In this document: positions 24,408 through 33,933 of the stretch, in pieces | Position numbering within the stretch: the stretch's first letter is position 1 | Layout of the letters: every line of letters begins with the position of its first letter | Origin: Levilactobacillus mulengensis | GTDB taxonomy: Bacteria; Bacillota; Bacilli; Lactobacillales; Lactobacillaceae | DNA length: 64,000 nt | Assembly: GCF_003946045.1 (NCBI RefSeq) | Contig: NZ_RHNW01000003.1 | Span: 62,001-126,000 of the forward strand | Reading direction: 5' to 3' | Program-made: the position numbers and the translations under genes | The notes under the pieces: generated by a model | The model's database searches: none | Told to the model about the DNA's origin: nothing | Seen by the model: the letters and a program-made list of their open reading frames with translations, nothing else

Positions 24408-24696
24408 AAAATCATCCTCCTAGAGTCGCTGGCGAACCCGTCGGCGGCTTTTTAAATTGGTATAAAACGCTAAGTAAGTTGGTCGCCCGGGGTCGTTCAT
24501 CACCCTGGAGGTGACACAACCTAGGCTAACTCGAGTTTAGCGGAACTAAATGGACGTTACCAATCCTTCTGCCCGTGCATTCCCACCTGATTTCTGCAAG
24601 GTAAACCGCATTACCCCGAAACCCGAATATTTAGTAGGATTACCCTGTATTCATCGTTTCATAACTAAATAGTTAACCAATCAGGAGGGATTCACA

Positions 24697-25710
24697 GTGC
24701 ATAAAGTGAAGTACATATTGAGCGGCTTCTTTGCGCTCGGCTTGATGGTCACGGGATTTGCGGCCCAACCAGTGACAGCCCAAGCCAGCAACACGGCGGA
24801 TAAAGTCGTTTACAACAAGGCCATCAACAAGACCAAGACGTTGTATCACACCAAGTACGGCTTCTACAAGAAGATGTACAAGACGGGGATGAAGAAGTCC
24901 GCATCGGCTAAATACGAGTACAAGCACCATTTCAAGGTTAGCCGGATTGCTAAGAACGGTCACGGGGTCTTCTACAAGACTAACCGGGGGTGGATTCGTC
25001 AGGATGCCTTTTACAAATGGGTTCGTTATTTCAACAAAATGAATTACACCATGAAGGTCAATAAGAAACACATTTTGCTCTACAATAAGCCTAAGGGACT
25101 GAAGGGGGCCAAGGTGACTGGGAGTACCAGCACCAAGAACCTCGTCGGCCACTGGTACCACGTGGATAAGCGGGTCGAATTGAACACCACGCCATCCAAG
25201 TCTGGGTACTACCGGATCAACGTTGGCGACAAGAATTACTGGATTCGTGCCAAGTACATGACCATGGACCAAAAGGCCCTCAAGGGAAACATCAAGAAGG
25301 TTGAAAAGGCCATCAAGACGGGTTCCGCACTGGTTGGTCAGTCCAAGTACCTGTGGGGCGGCGGCCGGACCAGTTCCAGCATCGCAGCTCGTCGCTTTGA
25401 CTGTTCATCCTTTATCCACTGGATCTACGCCAAGTCTGGCGTGCGCTTAGGACCAACGTCCAGCTGCACGACCTACACGCTGATCCACATGGGCCGAAAG
25501 ATTAAGCCGAAGAATATGAAGCGTGGGGACATCTTCTTCTTCAACGACAAGGCTGAAGGGCCTAACTGTCACGTTGCCATTTACTTGGGCAACAAGGTCT
25601 TCCTGCACGACTCACCAAGCTCAGATACTGGTGGTGTCGGGATTTCTAGCTTAAATGATAGCCACTGGAAGAGCCGGTTCAACGGTAGCGTTCGCCGGTT
25701 GGTGGGTTAA
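24697..25710 (+). CDS. Secreted NlpC/P60 peptidoglycan endopeptidase
   Basis: 337 residues; signal peptide (MHKVKYILSGFFALGLMVTG, cut near AQA). A basic region of two SH3-like repeats (about 35-195; GVFYKTNRGWIRQDAFYKWV and GYYRINVGDKNYWIRAKYM) precedes the NlpC/P60 cysteine peptidase domain (about 200-337). The catalytic Cys is in RRFDCSSFIHWIY near 231, the His in NCHVAIYLG near 289, and a second His in VFLHDSPS near 302. These enzymes cut stem peptides of the wall. AGGAGGG is 9 bases before the ATG. The upstream gap (24408-24696) has two small hairpins but no clear promoter. Confidence 0.88.
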   Translation: MHKVKYILSGFFALGLMVTGFAAQPVTAQASNTADKVVYNKAINKTKTLYHTKYGFYKKMYKTGMKKSASAKYEYKHHFKVSRIAKNGHGVFYKTNRGWIRQDAFYKWVRYFNKMNYTMKVNKKHILLYNKPKGLKGAKVTGSTSTKNLVGHWYHVDKRVELNTTPSKSGYYRINVGDKNYWIRAKYMTMDQKALKGNIKKVEKAIKTGSALVGQSKYLWGGGRTSSSIAARRFDCSSFIHWIYAKSGVRLGPTSSCTTYTLIHMGRKIKPKNMKRGDIFFFNDKAEGPNCHVAIYLGNKVFLHDSPSSDTGGVGISSLNDSHWKSRFNGSVRRLVG

Positions 25711-25729
25711 AATGAATGAGATTTAAGGA

Positions 25730-25770
25730 AAGTCGTCGCCGGTTGGTGGCGGCTTTTTTCGTGCTGAGAG
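25730..25770 (+). repeat. Direct repeat with terminator, left copy
   Basis: AAGTCGTCGCC...GGTGGCGGC then six T and GTGCTGAGAG: a terminator for the NlpC gene that recurs almost exactly at 26532-26571, framing mazEF. Confidence 0.7.
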
Positions 25771-25822
25771 AGAGGCGGTCTAAATAATCTATCTTAAATA
25801 TGGGATAGCTGAAGCGTAGTGC

Positions 25823-25858
25823 TTGCAAAATAGTAGTTTGCATATATACTGATATATA
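25823..25858 (+). promoter_or_regulatory. mazEF promoter and AT dyad
   Basis: TTGCAA (25823-25828) and TATACT (25845-25850), 16 bases apart. A dyad TATATA (25843-25848) / TATATA (25853-25858) overlaps the -10 and is a likely autoregulation site for the antitoxin. Confidence 0.55.
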
Positions 25859-25880
25859 TAAGGCGAAAGGAGTGGTCAGA

Positions 25881-26111
25881 ATGACAATCAAAGCACGTAA
25901 AGTAGGGAGTTCTACTGTGTTGACAGTACCCAGTAGCATTGAAACGGCACCTGAATACGAAGTTTATGAGGGACAAGATGGTCAGATCATTTATACGCCT
26001 AAGACACCAAACCCATTTTTAGATTCTAAGTTTGTGGCAACACACGATTTTTCACAAAAAGAGGCATTTTCCGGACACATGGTAGGTCACGAGGTTCCGG
26101 AAGATGACTGA
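25881..26111 (+). CDS. mazE: MazE-like antitoxin (AbrB fold)
   Basis: 76 residues from ATG 25881 with AAGGAG 9 bases upstream; the frame is open a little further with no ribosome site. The N-terminus ARKVGSSTVLTVPSSI is the swapped-hairpin AbrB/MazE DNA-binding fold. The acidic C-terminus (SGHMVGHEVPEDD) would wrap the toxin. It overlaps the toxin gene by 8 bases. It neutralises the RNase encoded next and represses the shared promoter. Confidence 0.85.
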   Translation: MTIKARKVGSSTVLTVPSSIETAPEYEVYEGQDGQIIYTPKTPNPFLDSKFVATHDFSQKEAFSGHMVGHEVPEDD

Positions 26112-26454
26112 TTATATTCCAGAGGTACAAGATATTGTTTGGATGGATTTTGATCCAGCGCTTGGTCATGAAATAAAGAAAAGAAGACCAGCGTTAGTGT
26201 TGAGTCATAGTGGGTACAGTAAGTTGACCAACCTGGTTGTTGTTTGTCCAATTACGCATGCGGCTAATAACGCCATTCGGTCGGCTGGGTTCATGATACC
26301 AATTTCCAATGATATTGATGAAATTGATGGATTTATTAACCCATTACAATTTCAAACGCTTGATTTTAATAAGCGACATATCAAGTACATTACGTCTCTA
26401 GATACGCCCACCTATCTTAATGTCCGAAAAAAAGTGTTATTTGTTATTGGCTAG
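26104..26454 (+). CDS. mazF: MazF/PemK-type mRNA interferase toxin
   Basis: 116 residues, starting within the antitoxin gene. Family motifs: VQDIVWMDFDPALGHEIKKRRPALVLS (about 8-34, with the catalytic Arg region), VVVCPITHAAN near 48 and a C-terminal LxxVRKKVLFVIG. It cuts single-stranded RNA at short sites and slows growth when free of MazE. The pair lies between near-identical terminator-bearing repeats, which suggests entry or duplication as a unit. Confidence 0.88.
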   Translation: MTDYIPEVQDIVWMDFDPALGHEIKKRRPALVLSHSGYSKLTNLVVVCPITHAANNAIRSAGFMIPISNDIDEIDGFINPLQFQTLDFNKRHIKYITSLDTPTYLNVRKKVLFVIG

Positions 26455-26531
26455 TCATAAACACATCTGGGAGTGCGAAATGCGTTCTGAGTATGACCTA
26501 TTGTGCTAAGCTTGATTAGATAATTTAATGC

Positions 26532-26571
26532 AAGTCGTCGCTAGTAGGTGGCGGCTTTTTTGTACTGAGAG
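26532..26571 (+). repeat. Direct repeat with terminator, right copy
   Basis: Same layout as 25730-25770: AAGTCGTCGC, GGTGGCGGC, seven T, then GTACTGAGAG. Terminates mazEF. Confidence 0.7.
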
Positions 26572-26708
26572 CTATCCTTAGGTGGTAAGCGAGGTAACCG
26601 TCTAACGAAGTGAACGGTTAATCATAAAATGAGAGCAGCTCATATGGTCTACAATTGGGCAAAAGAAATAGCAAAGATGATTTTTTCAGAGGGGAGGGCG
26701 TATAGGAA

Positions 26709-27416
26709 ATGATTATTAATGGCACGCTCAAGAAAATTCGAGCTGAACGTACTAGGAGTTTGGTAGTTGGTCCAATCGAATTATCCTGTCCAGATTACCG
26801 ACTTGAGGGGAATTTTGCACCCTACAATCGGTTAGCAGATTTCCTTTGGCAGATTATTTCAACGCGAGTGATACCATCTGCATTGAAAAAGAACGATGTT
26901 AGTGAAAAGCAAAACGAATTTTTAGAAAGTGACCTAATGCTACCAGCGAGTTTGACTATCTTATCGAAAAATAAGGCTGGGATGACGGAATACTTGTTGG
27001 TTTGTATGAATCGCGACTTAACAACAACCTATCGTGTTTATTTCTCAATGGATCAGGAAATCTTTCGTCGTAGTCAGTATGGCTTCTTGATGACCGATTT
27101 GTTGGCCACGGTGACTGCCAAGGGGGTTACGCGTGAGTTCCAGATGACCGATGTCACTGAGCAGGGTTACAATGCTTATTGGGAGCTTGCGCAAGCGCTT
27201 TGGCTGATTGTCGAAGATAGCGTTGCACTTGTTTTTGATGGAACGGAAGAGGAAGACGATGCCCAGTATTATTTCACACCACGCTGGATAGGTGATTTAG
27301 GACGGGTCTCGGTTCATTTAGAGCGAAACAAGAATCACTGCCATTTAACAGGGAGTTTGGCAGATGGCTCGTATCGAGCAGAGGCCACGTTTACGATTCA
27401 TGAGAAGCTAGGTTGA
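26709..27416 (+). CDS. Hypothetical protein
   Basis: 235 residues, not recognised. AGGGGAGGG is about 11 bases upstream of the ATG. No signal peptide or membrane helix. The protein is mixed alpha/beta; it starts MIINGTLKKIRAERTRSLVVG, has an acidic loop (DGTEEEDDAQYYF near 178-190) and ends in a strand-rich part (RVSVHLERNKNHCHLTGSL). The base composition is intermediate. It could be an accessory gene that came with mazEF, but there is no evidence for function. Confidence 0.65.
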   Translation: MIINGTLKKIRAERTRSLVVGPIELSCPDYRLEGNFAPYNRLADFLWQIISTRVIPSALKKNDVSEKQNEFLESDLMLPASLTILSKNKAGMTEYLLVCMNRDLTTTYRVYFSMDQEIFRRSQYGFLMTDLLATVTAKGVTREFQMTDVTEQGYNAYWELAQALWLIVEDSVALVFDGTEEEDDAQYYFTPRWIGDLGRVSVHLERNKNHCHLTGSLADGSYRAEATFTIHEKLG

Positions 27417-27587
27417 GAAGCTTAGTAAGCAGAATTGCCAGCCTTGATTAAGGAATAGATTTAAAGAGATATCGTAAAAAAGCAAACAGGTGTCCAGTTG
27501 ATATTTTTCGTGGATTACCAAATAGCCTGCACTGGGCGGAGACAACGTTTACTTTGGCAAAGAACGCGAAAAGTTAAGTGGCATCAA

Positions 27588-27627
27588 AAAGACCTGAGCA
27601 CTGGCCAATCGTCAGTCTCAGGTCTTT
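27588..27627. terminator. Bidirectional terminator
   Basis: AAAGACCTGAG (27588-27598) pairs with CTCAGGTCTTT (27617-27627); A- and T-rich flanks. Serves the convergent genes on both sides. Confidence 0.75.
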
Positions 27628-27644
27628 ATTATTGGACTATAAAG

Positions 27645-28217
27645 TTAACTCATCTGGTCCTCAGGTTCACTCTTATCCGCGGTATCGTCGTGGTGCTTAC
27701 CGTTCTTGTCCGCTTCCTTTTCCGGGAAGAACTTGAACATAATCTTGTTAAAGTAGTCTGACGCGTACCCAATCACGAAGATTCCCATGAACATGGATGC
27801 CAACAGTTCGAAGCAGAACATTGGCCAGCTCTTGATGGTGATGTTGGAGATAATCAGCATGGTCGTCCCCCAAGTAATCAGCCAAGCCGGGACTTCCGTG
27901 AACGGCAGGATGGTTCCCTGCAGGAAGAGGGCGGCGAAGGTCAGAATCCCAAACATCACTGAGGAAGCGACCAAGCCGGAAATCCAGGACACGTGCAGCA
28001 GTGAGAATGCCAACAGCCCCCAAATGAGGCCCAGGCAGAAGCTCAACATGATATTCCAAATCTTATCCTTCGGGAAGCCGGCGCCGAAGAAATAGGAAAC
28101 GGCAATGAAGGCTGCCGCACCCATCCACAGTGAAAAGCCCGTCATGATTAGACTGTAAACGATGGTAAAGCCACCGACCCCAATGGAGTCGAACCAAACT
28201 TTTTTACTAATTTTCAT
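27645..28217 (-). CDS. DUF1097 family membrane protein
   Basis: 190 residues with about five membrane helices (12-50, 55-80, 83-105, 110-128, 130-155) and a charged C-terminal tail (KEADKNGKHHDDTADKSEPED). The pattern, including the early FTIVYSLIMTGFSLWMGAAAF, fits DUF1097, a family of small transport-like proteins. It lies downstream of preT-preA on the same strand, so it may move a pyrimidine or a breakdown product, but a 220-base gap with an inverted repeat separates them. Function is inferred only from location. Confidence 0.7.
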   Translation of the reverse strand: MKISKKVWFDSIGVGGFTIVYSLIMTGFSLWMGAAAFIAVSYFFGAGFPKDKIWNIMLSFCLGLIWGLLAFSLLHVSWISGLVASSVMFGILTFAALFLQGTILPFTEVPAWLITWGTTMLIISNITIKSWPMFCFELLASMFMGIFVIGYASDYFNKIMFKFFPEKEADKNGKHHDDTADKSEPEDQMS

Positions 28218-28373
28218 GAGTGTAATCCCCTTTGCTAGTTAGCGCTTCCATTCTGCGTATTGCTCTAGTGTACAGAATTACGCAGAACCGCGCAAGGACT
28301 TTAGGTAAAACGTTTAAACCCAAAATGGGGCCGAACCCAAACATAACGTTTTGGCCCAGCCTCATTCGGGGTT

Positions 28374-28428
28374 CGTCACGCCCCGCGTTCAATCATTTTT
28401 TTAAATCCCCCGGCAAGCAGGCGTGACG
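28374..28428. repeat. Inverted repeat between preA and the DUF1097 gene
   Basis: CGTCACGCC (28374-28382) and GGCGTGACG (28420-28428) form a 9-bp stem around a 37-base loop. A second pair, CGAACCC near 28333 with GGGTTCG near 28370, lies beside it. No T-run, so possibly mRNA processing or stability. Confidence 0.45.
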
Positions 28429-28439
28429 CGCTTAATTTT

Positions 28440-29711
28440 TTAGAAATGAGTCAAGCGTGGTGACTCAATCTTAATGTCTTCTGGATTACCTTCCCGACCA
28501 GGCTTCATCACAACTTCACCAGTTGAGATGGCGCCAACCGGGCAGACCAGGTTGCACAGGTGGCAGCCGACACACTTGTCGATATCAACTGTTGGGCGGC
28601 GAGCTTCTTCATTCCATTGGATAGCTTGGTGCGCACCATCGAAGCAGGAAATGTAGCAACGGCCACAACCGATACACTTGTCCCAGTCAATTTTAGGGTA
28701 AACTTTGTAATCCCGGTTCAGAGAGTCAACGGGCACGATGCTCTTGTTGGCAGCGCCAATGATTTCTGACAGGTGGTCGATTCCTTGTTCTTCCATGTAG
28801 TGCATTAACCCGTTCTTCATGTCTTCAACGATCCGGTAACCATATTGCATAACGGACGTGGTAACTTGAAGGGTGGTTGCCCCTAACAGGAGGAATTCAG
28901 CGGCGTCTTGCCAAGTTTCGATCCCACCGATCCCAGAGATTGGTAATTGTTCCATGCCGGCAGCTTCACGTAATTGTTGGATGAAGCGTAAGGCGATTGG
29001 CTTAACGGCTTTCCCGGAGAACCCGGAGACGGAACCCTTGCCGTCAACCGTTGGTAAGGCCGTCTTGCGGTCGATGTCCAAGTTGGCGATGGACTTGACC
29101 GTGTTGATAGTGGCGATCCCGTCAGCGCCACCGTCCATGCTGGCTTTAGCAGCAGGAACCATGTCGGTGATGTTTGGCGTCATCTTAGCTAAGATTGGTA
29201 AATCAGATCCGCGGCGAACGGCGGCACAGTACTTCTTAACTAATTCAGGGTTGGTCCCAACGTCAGAACCCATGTCGTGGGAGGTCATCTGTGGGCAAGA
29301 GAGGTTCATTTCAATCATGTCGGCTTTGGCTTCGGTGACTAATTGCGCTAATTCTTCCCAGTCTTGTTCGTTGGTCCCCATGATGGAGGCGATGATGATC
29401 TTGGTTGGGTAGTTTTCCTTTAACTTCTTTAAGTCATGCAGGTTTTGTTCCAAGGGATGTTCGGCAATTTGTTCCATGTTCTTGAACCCAACGAATGGGG
29501 TGCCTTCCTTGGTTAATTCATCAAACCGTGGCGAAACTTCGTCAACTTTAAAGTGCTTTGGTCCAATCGTCTTAAAGGCAACGCCGGCCCAGCCTTCGTC
29601 AAAGGCTTTGGCACACATTTCGTAACAGTTGCCTACGGGAGAAGAGGATAGGAGGAAAGGATTCTCAAAATGCACGCCTAAGAAATCTACGGATAAGTCT
29701 TTTTTAATCAT
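28440..29711 (-). CDS. preA: NAD-dependent dihydropyrimidine dehydrogenase, subunit PreA
   Basis: 423 residues. With PreT it reduces uracil and thymine to dihydro forms using NADH. N-terminal dihydroorotate dehydrogenase-like FMN barrel: [31 protein letters not shown], the substrate loop EMNLSCPQM near 137, [11 protein letters not shown] near 174 and [11 protein letters not shown] near 265. The C-terminus carries two 4Fe-4S clusters ([11 protein letters not shown] near 347 and [12 protein letters not shown] near 379). The start overlaps the preT stop as TAATG, so the two are coupled. Length fits the family. Confidence 0.93.
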   Translation of the reverse strand: MIKKDLSVDFLGVHFENPFLLSSSPVGNCYEMCAKAFDEGWAGVAFKTIGPKHFKVDEVSPRFDELTKEGTPFVGFKNMEQIAEHPLEQNLHDLKKLKENYPTKIIIASIMGTNEQDWEELAQLVTEAKADMIEMNLSCPQMTSHDMGSDVGTNPELVKKYCAAVRRGSDLPILAKMTPNITDMVPAAKASMDGGADGIATINTVKSIANLDIDRKTALPTVDGKGSVSGFSGKAVKPIALRFIQQLREAAGMEQLPISGIGGIETWQDAAEFLLLGATTLQVTTSVMQYGYRIVEDMKNGLMHYMEEQGIDHLSEIIGAANKSIVPVDSLNRDYKVYPKIDWDKCIGCGRCYISCFDGAHQAIQWNEEARRPTVDIDKCVGCHLCNLVCPVGAISTGEVVMKPGREGNPEDIKIESPRLTHF

Positions 29712-30973
29712 TATTCGTTACCTCCTACCAAGTCTGCTTCTTTGTCTTTGTCCATAATCATTTTGTCGATTTGTTCTGCGACTTCTTTACCTTTACGAAC
29801 GGCCCAGACAACGGTCTTGTCGCCTTGTGCGATATCACCAGTAACGAAGACCTTTGGATCGGCAGTGCCGTAACCAGCGTAAGGAACTTCTTCGTGCTTG
29901 TCGATGGTGATGTTCAGGTTAGCAGCGTTAACGCGTTGTCCAACGGCGAGGATGATTTTGTTGGACTTGATGGTCATTTCGCTGTCGATGTGACGGTGCT
30001 TGAAGGTGACTTCATTGCCGTTTACAGCGGTTGGAACGTAGCCATCAACGATGGTGACGCCGGCTTCACGAGTGCCTTTGAGTTCCTTCTTGGAAGCTTT
30101 GAATTCGTCAAATTCTTCGTAAGCCATGTCGGTCACGTTCTTCACGTCTAAGCGGCGTAAGGTCGTGGCAACATCCATCGCAACGTCCCCACCACCGATA
30201 ACAACGGCATTTTCAGGTAAGTCGGTGATGTTCCCCTTGGCTTCTTTAACGCGAGCCAGGAAGCCAACGGCCGTTTCAACGTTTTCGTTGTTGGCAAACA
30301 TAGGAAGAACTTTACTTTCGCTAGCACCAACGGCTACGACAACGGCGTCATTGTTGGCCTTTAAGTCGTCCATCATGATGTCATCGCCAACCGTGGTGTT
30401 GTAGTGAATGTTAGCACCCAAGTTGATGATCCGCTTGATTTCGTATTCCACGATATCGTTTGGTAAACGGTATTCTGGGATGCCGTAGGTTAAGTAACCG
30501 CCGGCCTTTTCATTCTTTTCGTAAATGTCAACGGCGTAACCCTTGGTCAACATGGTCGTAGCAACTTGCAAGCCAGAAGGGCCGCTACCAACGATGGCAA
30601 TGTGCTTGCCGTTGGACTTGCCTTGCTTCAGGATGTCCATCTTGGCAGCTTGTTCGAAGTCGGTGACGTAACGTTGAATCCCACCGATATCGATAGGGCA
30701 GTCGATGCCAGTCCGTGAGCAAGCCAGTTCACAGTACTTTTCAGTTGGGCAAACCCGGGCACAAATGGCACCCAAGGCGTTGTTTTCCCGAATGGTTTCG
30801 GCAGCACCCTTAACGTTGTTGAAGCGCACGCTGCGGATGAAACGTGCTGGATCAGTGTCAGCGGGGCAGGCCTTGGAACATGGGGCGTCGTGGCAGAGCA
30901 AGCAACGAGCTGCTTCTTCCATTACCGTAGTCATAGTGTATCCTGGGGCTTCTGTTTCGTATTTTTTAGTCAT
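29711..30973 (-). CDS. preT: NAD-dependent dihydropyrimidine dehydrogenase, subunit PreT
   Basis: 420 residues, ATG 30973 with GTGAGGG 7 bases upstream. Flavoprotein that takes electrons from NADH and passes them to PreA. N-terminal Fe-S domain with [14 protein letters not shown] (about 23-36) and [15 protein letters not shown] (about 70-85), then the FAD site [12 protein letters not shown] near 128 and the NAD site [15 protein letters not shown] near 258, a GltD-like architecture. First gene of the operon. The leader upstream, 30974 on, shows no certain promoter. Some lactobacilli use this route for pyrimidine breakdown. Confidence 0.93.
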   Translation of the reverse strand: MTKKYETEAPGYTMTTVMEEAARCLLCHDAPCSKACPADTDPARFIRSVRFNNVKGAAETIRENNALGAICARVCPTEKYCELACSRTGIDCPIDIGGIQRYVTDFEQAAKMDILKQGKSNGKHIAIVGSGPSGLQVATTMLTKGYAVDIYEKNEKAGGYLTYGIPEYRLPNDIVEYEIKRIINLGANIHYNTTVGDDIMMDDLKANNDAVVVAVGASESKVLPMFANNENVETAVGFLARVKEAKGNITDLPENAVVIGGGDVAMDVATTLRRLDVKNVTDMAYEEFDEFKASKKELKGTREAGVTIVDGYVPTAVNGNEVTFKHRHIDSEMTIKSNKIILAVGQRVNAANLNITIDKHEEVPYAGYGTADPKVFVTGDIAQGDKTVVWAVRKGKEVAEQIDKMIMDKDKEADLVGGNE

Positions 30974-31167
30974 GCTGATACCCTCACTATCTTTTTTTGA
31001 TTTGGTTGATTGCCATAATGATGAGGCGCGTGACGGTCGGTATAAGTTTGGTTATGTACCTTGTTATTTCTTTCACGTGCCTTGAACAACTAGAGAATAC
31101 CATGTCCAGGGGTGACGGTAAAAAATTCCCGAGAATTCTGGCCGATATTCGCGTTTGGGAGCGGTTT

Positions 31168-31187
31168 CTATATACATTTGTATATAG
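31168..31187. promoter_or_regulatory. Perfect dyad upstream of preT
   Basis: CTATATAC-ATTT-GTATATAG, perfect 8-bp arms. A second imperfect stem (TAGGCAAAAC.../...GTTTTGCCTA) follows at 31185-31230. About 200 bases upstream of preT; possible operator or terminator. Confidence 0.4.
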
Positions 31188-31424
31188 GCAAAACACCCGT
31201 CATTTGGCATAATTGAGGGTTTTGCCTAATAGTTGAGGTGGCGAAAGCGGGGAGAAAGCTTGAATTATCAGCGATTGCGGTAATTAATGGTGGTTGGGCA
31301 AAACTTTTCCATGTTATTTTGGCATAAAATACTGGCAGCAAATTATTCCCACCAATATGCGCCCCAATCCCTCAGATGGCATAATTGGGTTTGGGGCTGG
31401 GGGTAGTCGTTGTCAGCGCCTACC

Positions 31425-31584
31425 GGGCGACAAAAAATGGGTCGGAACGCGGTGGGCAGGACGGCCGAAGCCTGAGGAGCGGTCTTCGACCTCGCTTTGA
31501 ACCTCATAGCCCGAGTTTCAAAGTCGCCATTTACTGAGCTGACCGCTCAGTAAATCCCACGGCTGAACCCATTTTTTGTCGCCC
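31425..31584 (+). repeat. Structured intergenic repeat, copy 1 (type A)
   Basis: Outer arms GGGCGACAAAAAATGGGT (31425-31442) and its exact complement 31567-31584. Inside are a TTTGAA/TTCAAA hairpin and ATTTACTGA/TCAGTAAAT (31530-31555). Weaker matching extends outward to about 31382 and 31620 (GTTTGGGGC / GCCCCAAAC). No ORF. With copy 2 it fills most of the 30974-32076 gap. Confidence 0.8.
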
Positions 31585-31675
31585 TCACGGCTGGAGTGGA
31601 GCGGGCCCCAAACACAATTTTGCCTCGGGTATTGATCGTGGGGGACTATTTTTCAGCGTAGGGAGCATTTCTGCC

Positions 31676-31841
31676 GGGCGGTGAAAATGGGTCGGAACGC
31701 TATGGGCGGACACCCGGAGCCAAAAGGCGGTCTCCGGGATGCTTTGAACCTCTGAGAAGCGAGTTTCAAAGACACCAATTCTCTAAGCGGCAAAGAGCGC
31801 CACTAAGAGAATTCCCATGGCTGAACCCATTTTCACCGCCC
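31676..31841 (+). repeat. Structured intergenic repeat, copy 2 (type A)
   Basis: Outer arms GGGCGGTGAAAATGGGT (31676-31692) and complement 31825-31841. Three inner stems: CCCGGAG/CTCCGGG, TTTGAA/TTCAAA and AATTCTCT/AGAGAATT (31777-31784 with 31806-31813). Bases differ from copy 1 and copies 4-5 while pairing is kept. Confidence 0.82.
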
Positions 31842-32076
31842 TCTCGGCTGGGATGTGTTAGGGCGCGTAACCCAAGTTCTGACATGGTGTGGTGGGTGGC
31901 TTTTCTGTGTAGGCCGAGTCCTAAGTAAGATTGCGTTTCGAGATTAGGCAATCTTGTGGAGCGCTGTCGGCCACTAATAAATATGACGTAACAAGGTGTG
32001 GTACAACTTGTAAGTCGTCCGGGCCAAAAATAGATGGTAAACGTGATTTAATAGAAGTAAATTCAATCGGAAGTCG

Positions 32077-32940
32077 GTGGAAATTTTGTCGGATGAAATT
32101 AATTTGCTGGTCACGTTAAACTCAGGGTACTTGGAACCGTTGAAGGTCATGCTGTACTCAGTACATGCCAATAATCCCGGAGAGCGGATGCATTTGTGGC
32201 TGGTGCATGCCAGTCTGACGCCTGATGAGGTGGCGTCTGTGCGGCAGCTGACCACGGCGTTTGGCTGGGAGCTGAGCGCCGAACGGGTGACGGCGGACTT
32301 CACGGCCGGGGTGCCCTTGATCAAACGCTATCCGCGGGAAATGTATTTCCGCCTCTTGAGTGGACAGATCTTGCCGAAATCAGTGAAGCGGGTCATCTAT
32401 TTAGACCCGGACTTGTTGGTGATTAACAATTTACGGCCACTATGGACGTTAGATTTAGCGGGTCACATGTTAGCGGCCGCCGTTCACCGTGGCGTGACCA
32501 ATCTCATGGACAGCGTCAATCAGTTGCGGCTGGGCACGACGACCAGTTATTTTAATTCGGGTGTGCTGGTCATTGATCTGGACCAAGCGCGGGCCAAGAT
32601 TAAGCTGAGCGACATCACGCAGACGATTGAGAAATATGAAAGCGAGCTAATTTTACCGGATCAGGATATCTTGAACTTTCTGTATGGGCCAGACATTTTG
32701 GAAATTTCTGAGGAAATCTGGAACTACGACACGCGCAAATACCTGATGTACCAGACGCGCAGCCTGAATCAGCATGAGATTCACTGGGTCATGGCCAATA
32801 CGGTGATTCTGCATTACTGCGGGACGCCCAAACCGTGGAATCCGGCCAGCGATGGCAAGTTTACCGGCCTATTTCTGAATTACCAGCAGCAGCTCCAACG
32901 GCTAAATGGTCGCCTCCGAGATGGTGAAAATGAGTCGTGA
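32077..32940 (+). CDS. Glycosyltransferase family 8
   Basis: 287 residues. Retaining GT8 fold (LgtC/general stress protein A group): NLLVTLNSGYLEPLKVMLYSV at the start, the metal-binding DxD in VIYLDPDLLVINNL near 110, YFNSGVLVIDLD near 168, LPDQDILNFLYG near 200 and HYCGTPKPWNP near 257. It likely adds glucose or galactose to a surface glycan or lipid. The start is uncertain: GTG 32077 with GGAAG three bases before it, or TTG 32086 after GGTGG. The last codons (GENES, stop) lie inside the left arm of a structured repeat, so the repeat's insertion probably rewrote the C-terminus. Confidence 0.85.
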   Translation: MEILSDEINLLVTLNSGYLEPLKVMLYSVHANNPGERMHLWLVHASLTPDEVASVRQLTTAFGWELSAERVTADFTAGVPLIKRYPREMYFRLLSGQILPKSVKRVIYLDPDLLVINNLRPLWTLDLAGHMLAAAVHRGVTNLMDSVNQLRLGTTTSYFNSGVLVIDLDQARAKIKLSDITQTIEKYESELILPDQDILNFLYGPDILEISEEIWNYDTRKYLMYQTRSLNQHEIHWVMANTVILHYCGTPKPWNPASDGKFTGLFLNYQQQLQRLNGRLRDGENES

Positions 32941-33121
32941 CGGCGGCTGTCCGTTCCCGGCGGCGGGTTCAACCTGCCCTGCTGTGGGGAACGCCTCCAG
33001 CCTGAGAAGCGGGCTTCCACCTCGCCTTGAAACCTCGCTACAAACCGCGAGTTTCCAAGGCCGTTCCGTGCTCTAAGCTGAGAAAATTACTCAGCTAAGA
33101 CCACCAACACAGCTGGTCAGG
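32923..33121 (+). repeat. Structured intergenic repeat, copy 3 (type B, right arm missing)
   Basis: Starts GGTGAAAATGAG inside the GT8 gene and keeps the type B inner stems (CCTTGAAAC with GTTTCCAAGG; CTAAGCTGAG with CTCAGCTAAG), but the right outer arm is absent after about 33120. A truncated copy. It occupies most of the 32941-33257 gap. Confidence 0.75.
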
Positions 33122-33163
33122 TTGCGTGAACAGAAGCTTTACGTGAATGTTGATTACTAACAG

Positions 33164-33204
33164 AAAGGGTCGTGATTTCCTAAAATTAGGGGTCACGACC
33201 CTTT
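33164..33204. terminator. Terminator downstream of GT8
   Basis: AAAGGGTCGTGA (33164-33175) pairs with TCACGACCCTTT (33193-33204), inner CCTAA/TTAGG. Confidence 0.75.
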
Positions 33205-33257
33205 GTTGTCTGGAAGAATGTCGTCCAATAGGGTATCAGCTTAATCGTAGCATTAAT

Positions 33258-33792
33258 GGAAAAACGGTTGATTTACGCGGGTGTTAACCGTTGATGTTTA
33301 TTGAAAAAGGATGGATTTTTTGATTTACATGGGCCTAGCCACAGCTGCTTATTGAAAAAGGATGGATTTTTTGATTTACATGGGCCTAGCCACAGCTGCT
33401 TATTGAAAAAGGATGGATTTTTTGATTTACATGGGCCTAGCCACAGCTGCTTATTGAAAAAGGATGGATTTTTTGATTTACATGGGCCTAGCCACAGCTG
33501 CTTATTGAAAAAGGATGGATTTTTTGATTTACATGGGCCTAGCCACAGCTGCTTATTGAAAAAGGATGGATTTTTTGATTTACATGGGTCTAGTCACAGC
33601 TGCTTATTGAAAAAAGGCGGTTTTTTTGATTTGTATGGGTCTAACCGTCGCTGTTTATTTAAAAAAGGCGTTTTTTTGATTTGTATGGGTCTAACCGTCG
33701 CTGTTTATTTAAAAATGACGGATTTTTTGATTTGTATGGGTCAAACCATGGCTGTTTATTGAAAAATTGGCGTTTTTTTGATTTGAAGCGCT
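33258..33792. repeat. 51-bp minisatellite, about ten units
   Basis: Units start near 33301, 33352, 33403, 33454, 33505, 33556, 33607, 33658 and 33708; the first five full units are identical, later ones diverge, one lost a base, and a degenerate unit precedes 33301. Each unit holds GATGGATTTTTTGATTTACA and GGGCCTAGCC. A frame is open across it (17 residues per unit), but it lacks a start, signal or balanced composition, so I read it as non-coding. The last unit runs into a cre-like TTGAAGCGCTTACA (33781-33796 area). Confidence 0.85.
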
Positions 33793-33933
33793 TACACGCG
33801 GAAGATAATCAAAAAAATAGGTCGTAATTCCATTTGATTAGGAATCGCGACCGATAACTATTTGGAGGAAGACAGATTAAGTAATGAGGACAGCGGCACA
33901 AGTACATTGACCGCCAACGATGAAAAGGCGCAA

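Noticed and set aside
24673-25272. 199-codon minus-strand frame opposite the NlpC/P60 gene
   Set aside because: Antisense shadow of a gene with complete catalytic motifs.
31294-31500. Short ORFs inside the structured repeats
   Set aside because: They fall across hairpin arms, lack ribosome sites and are not kept between copies.
33301-33762. 153-codon frame with 17-residue repeats as a repeat protein
   Set aside because: No ribosome site, no signal peptide or proper start; the frame is a by-product of a 51-bp repeat, and a one-base loss in a later unit shifts it.
33258-33792. CRISPR array
   Set aside because: Units are contiguous with no unique spacers and no cas genes nearby.
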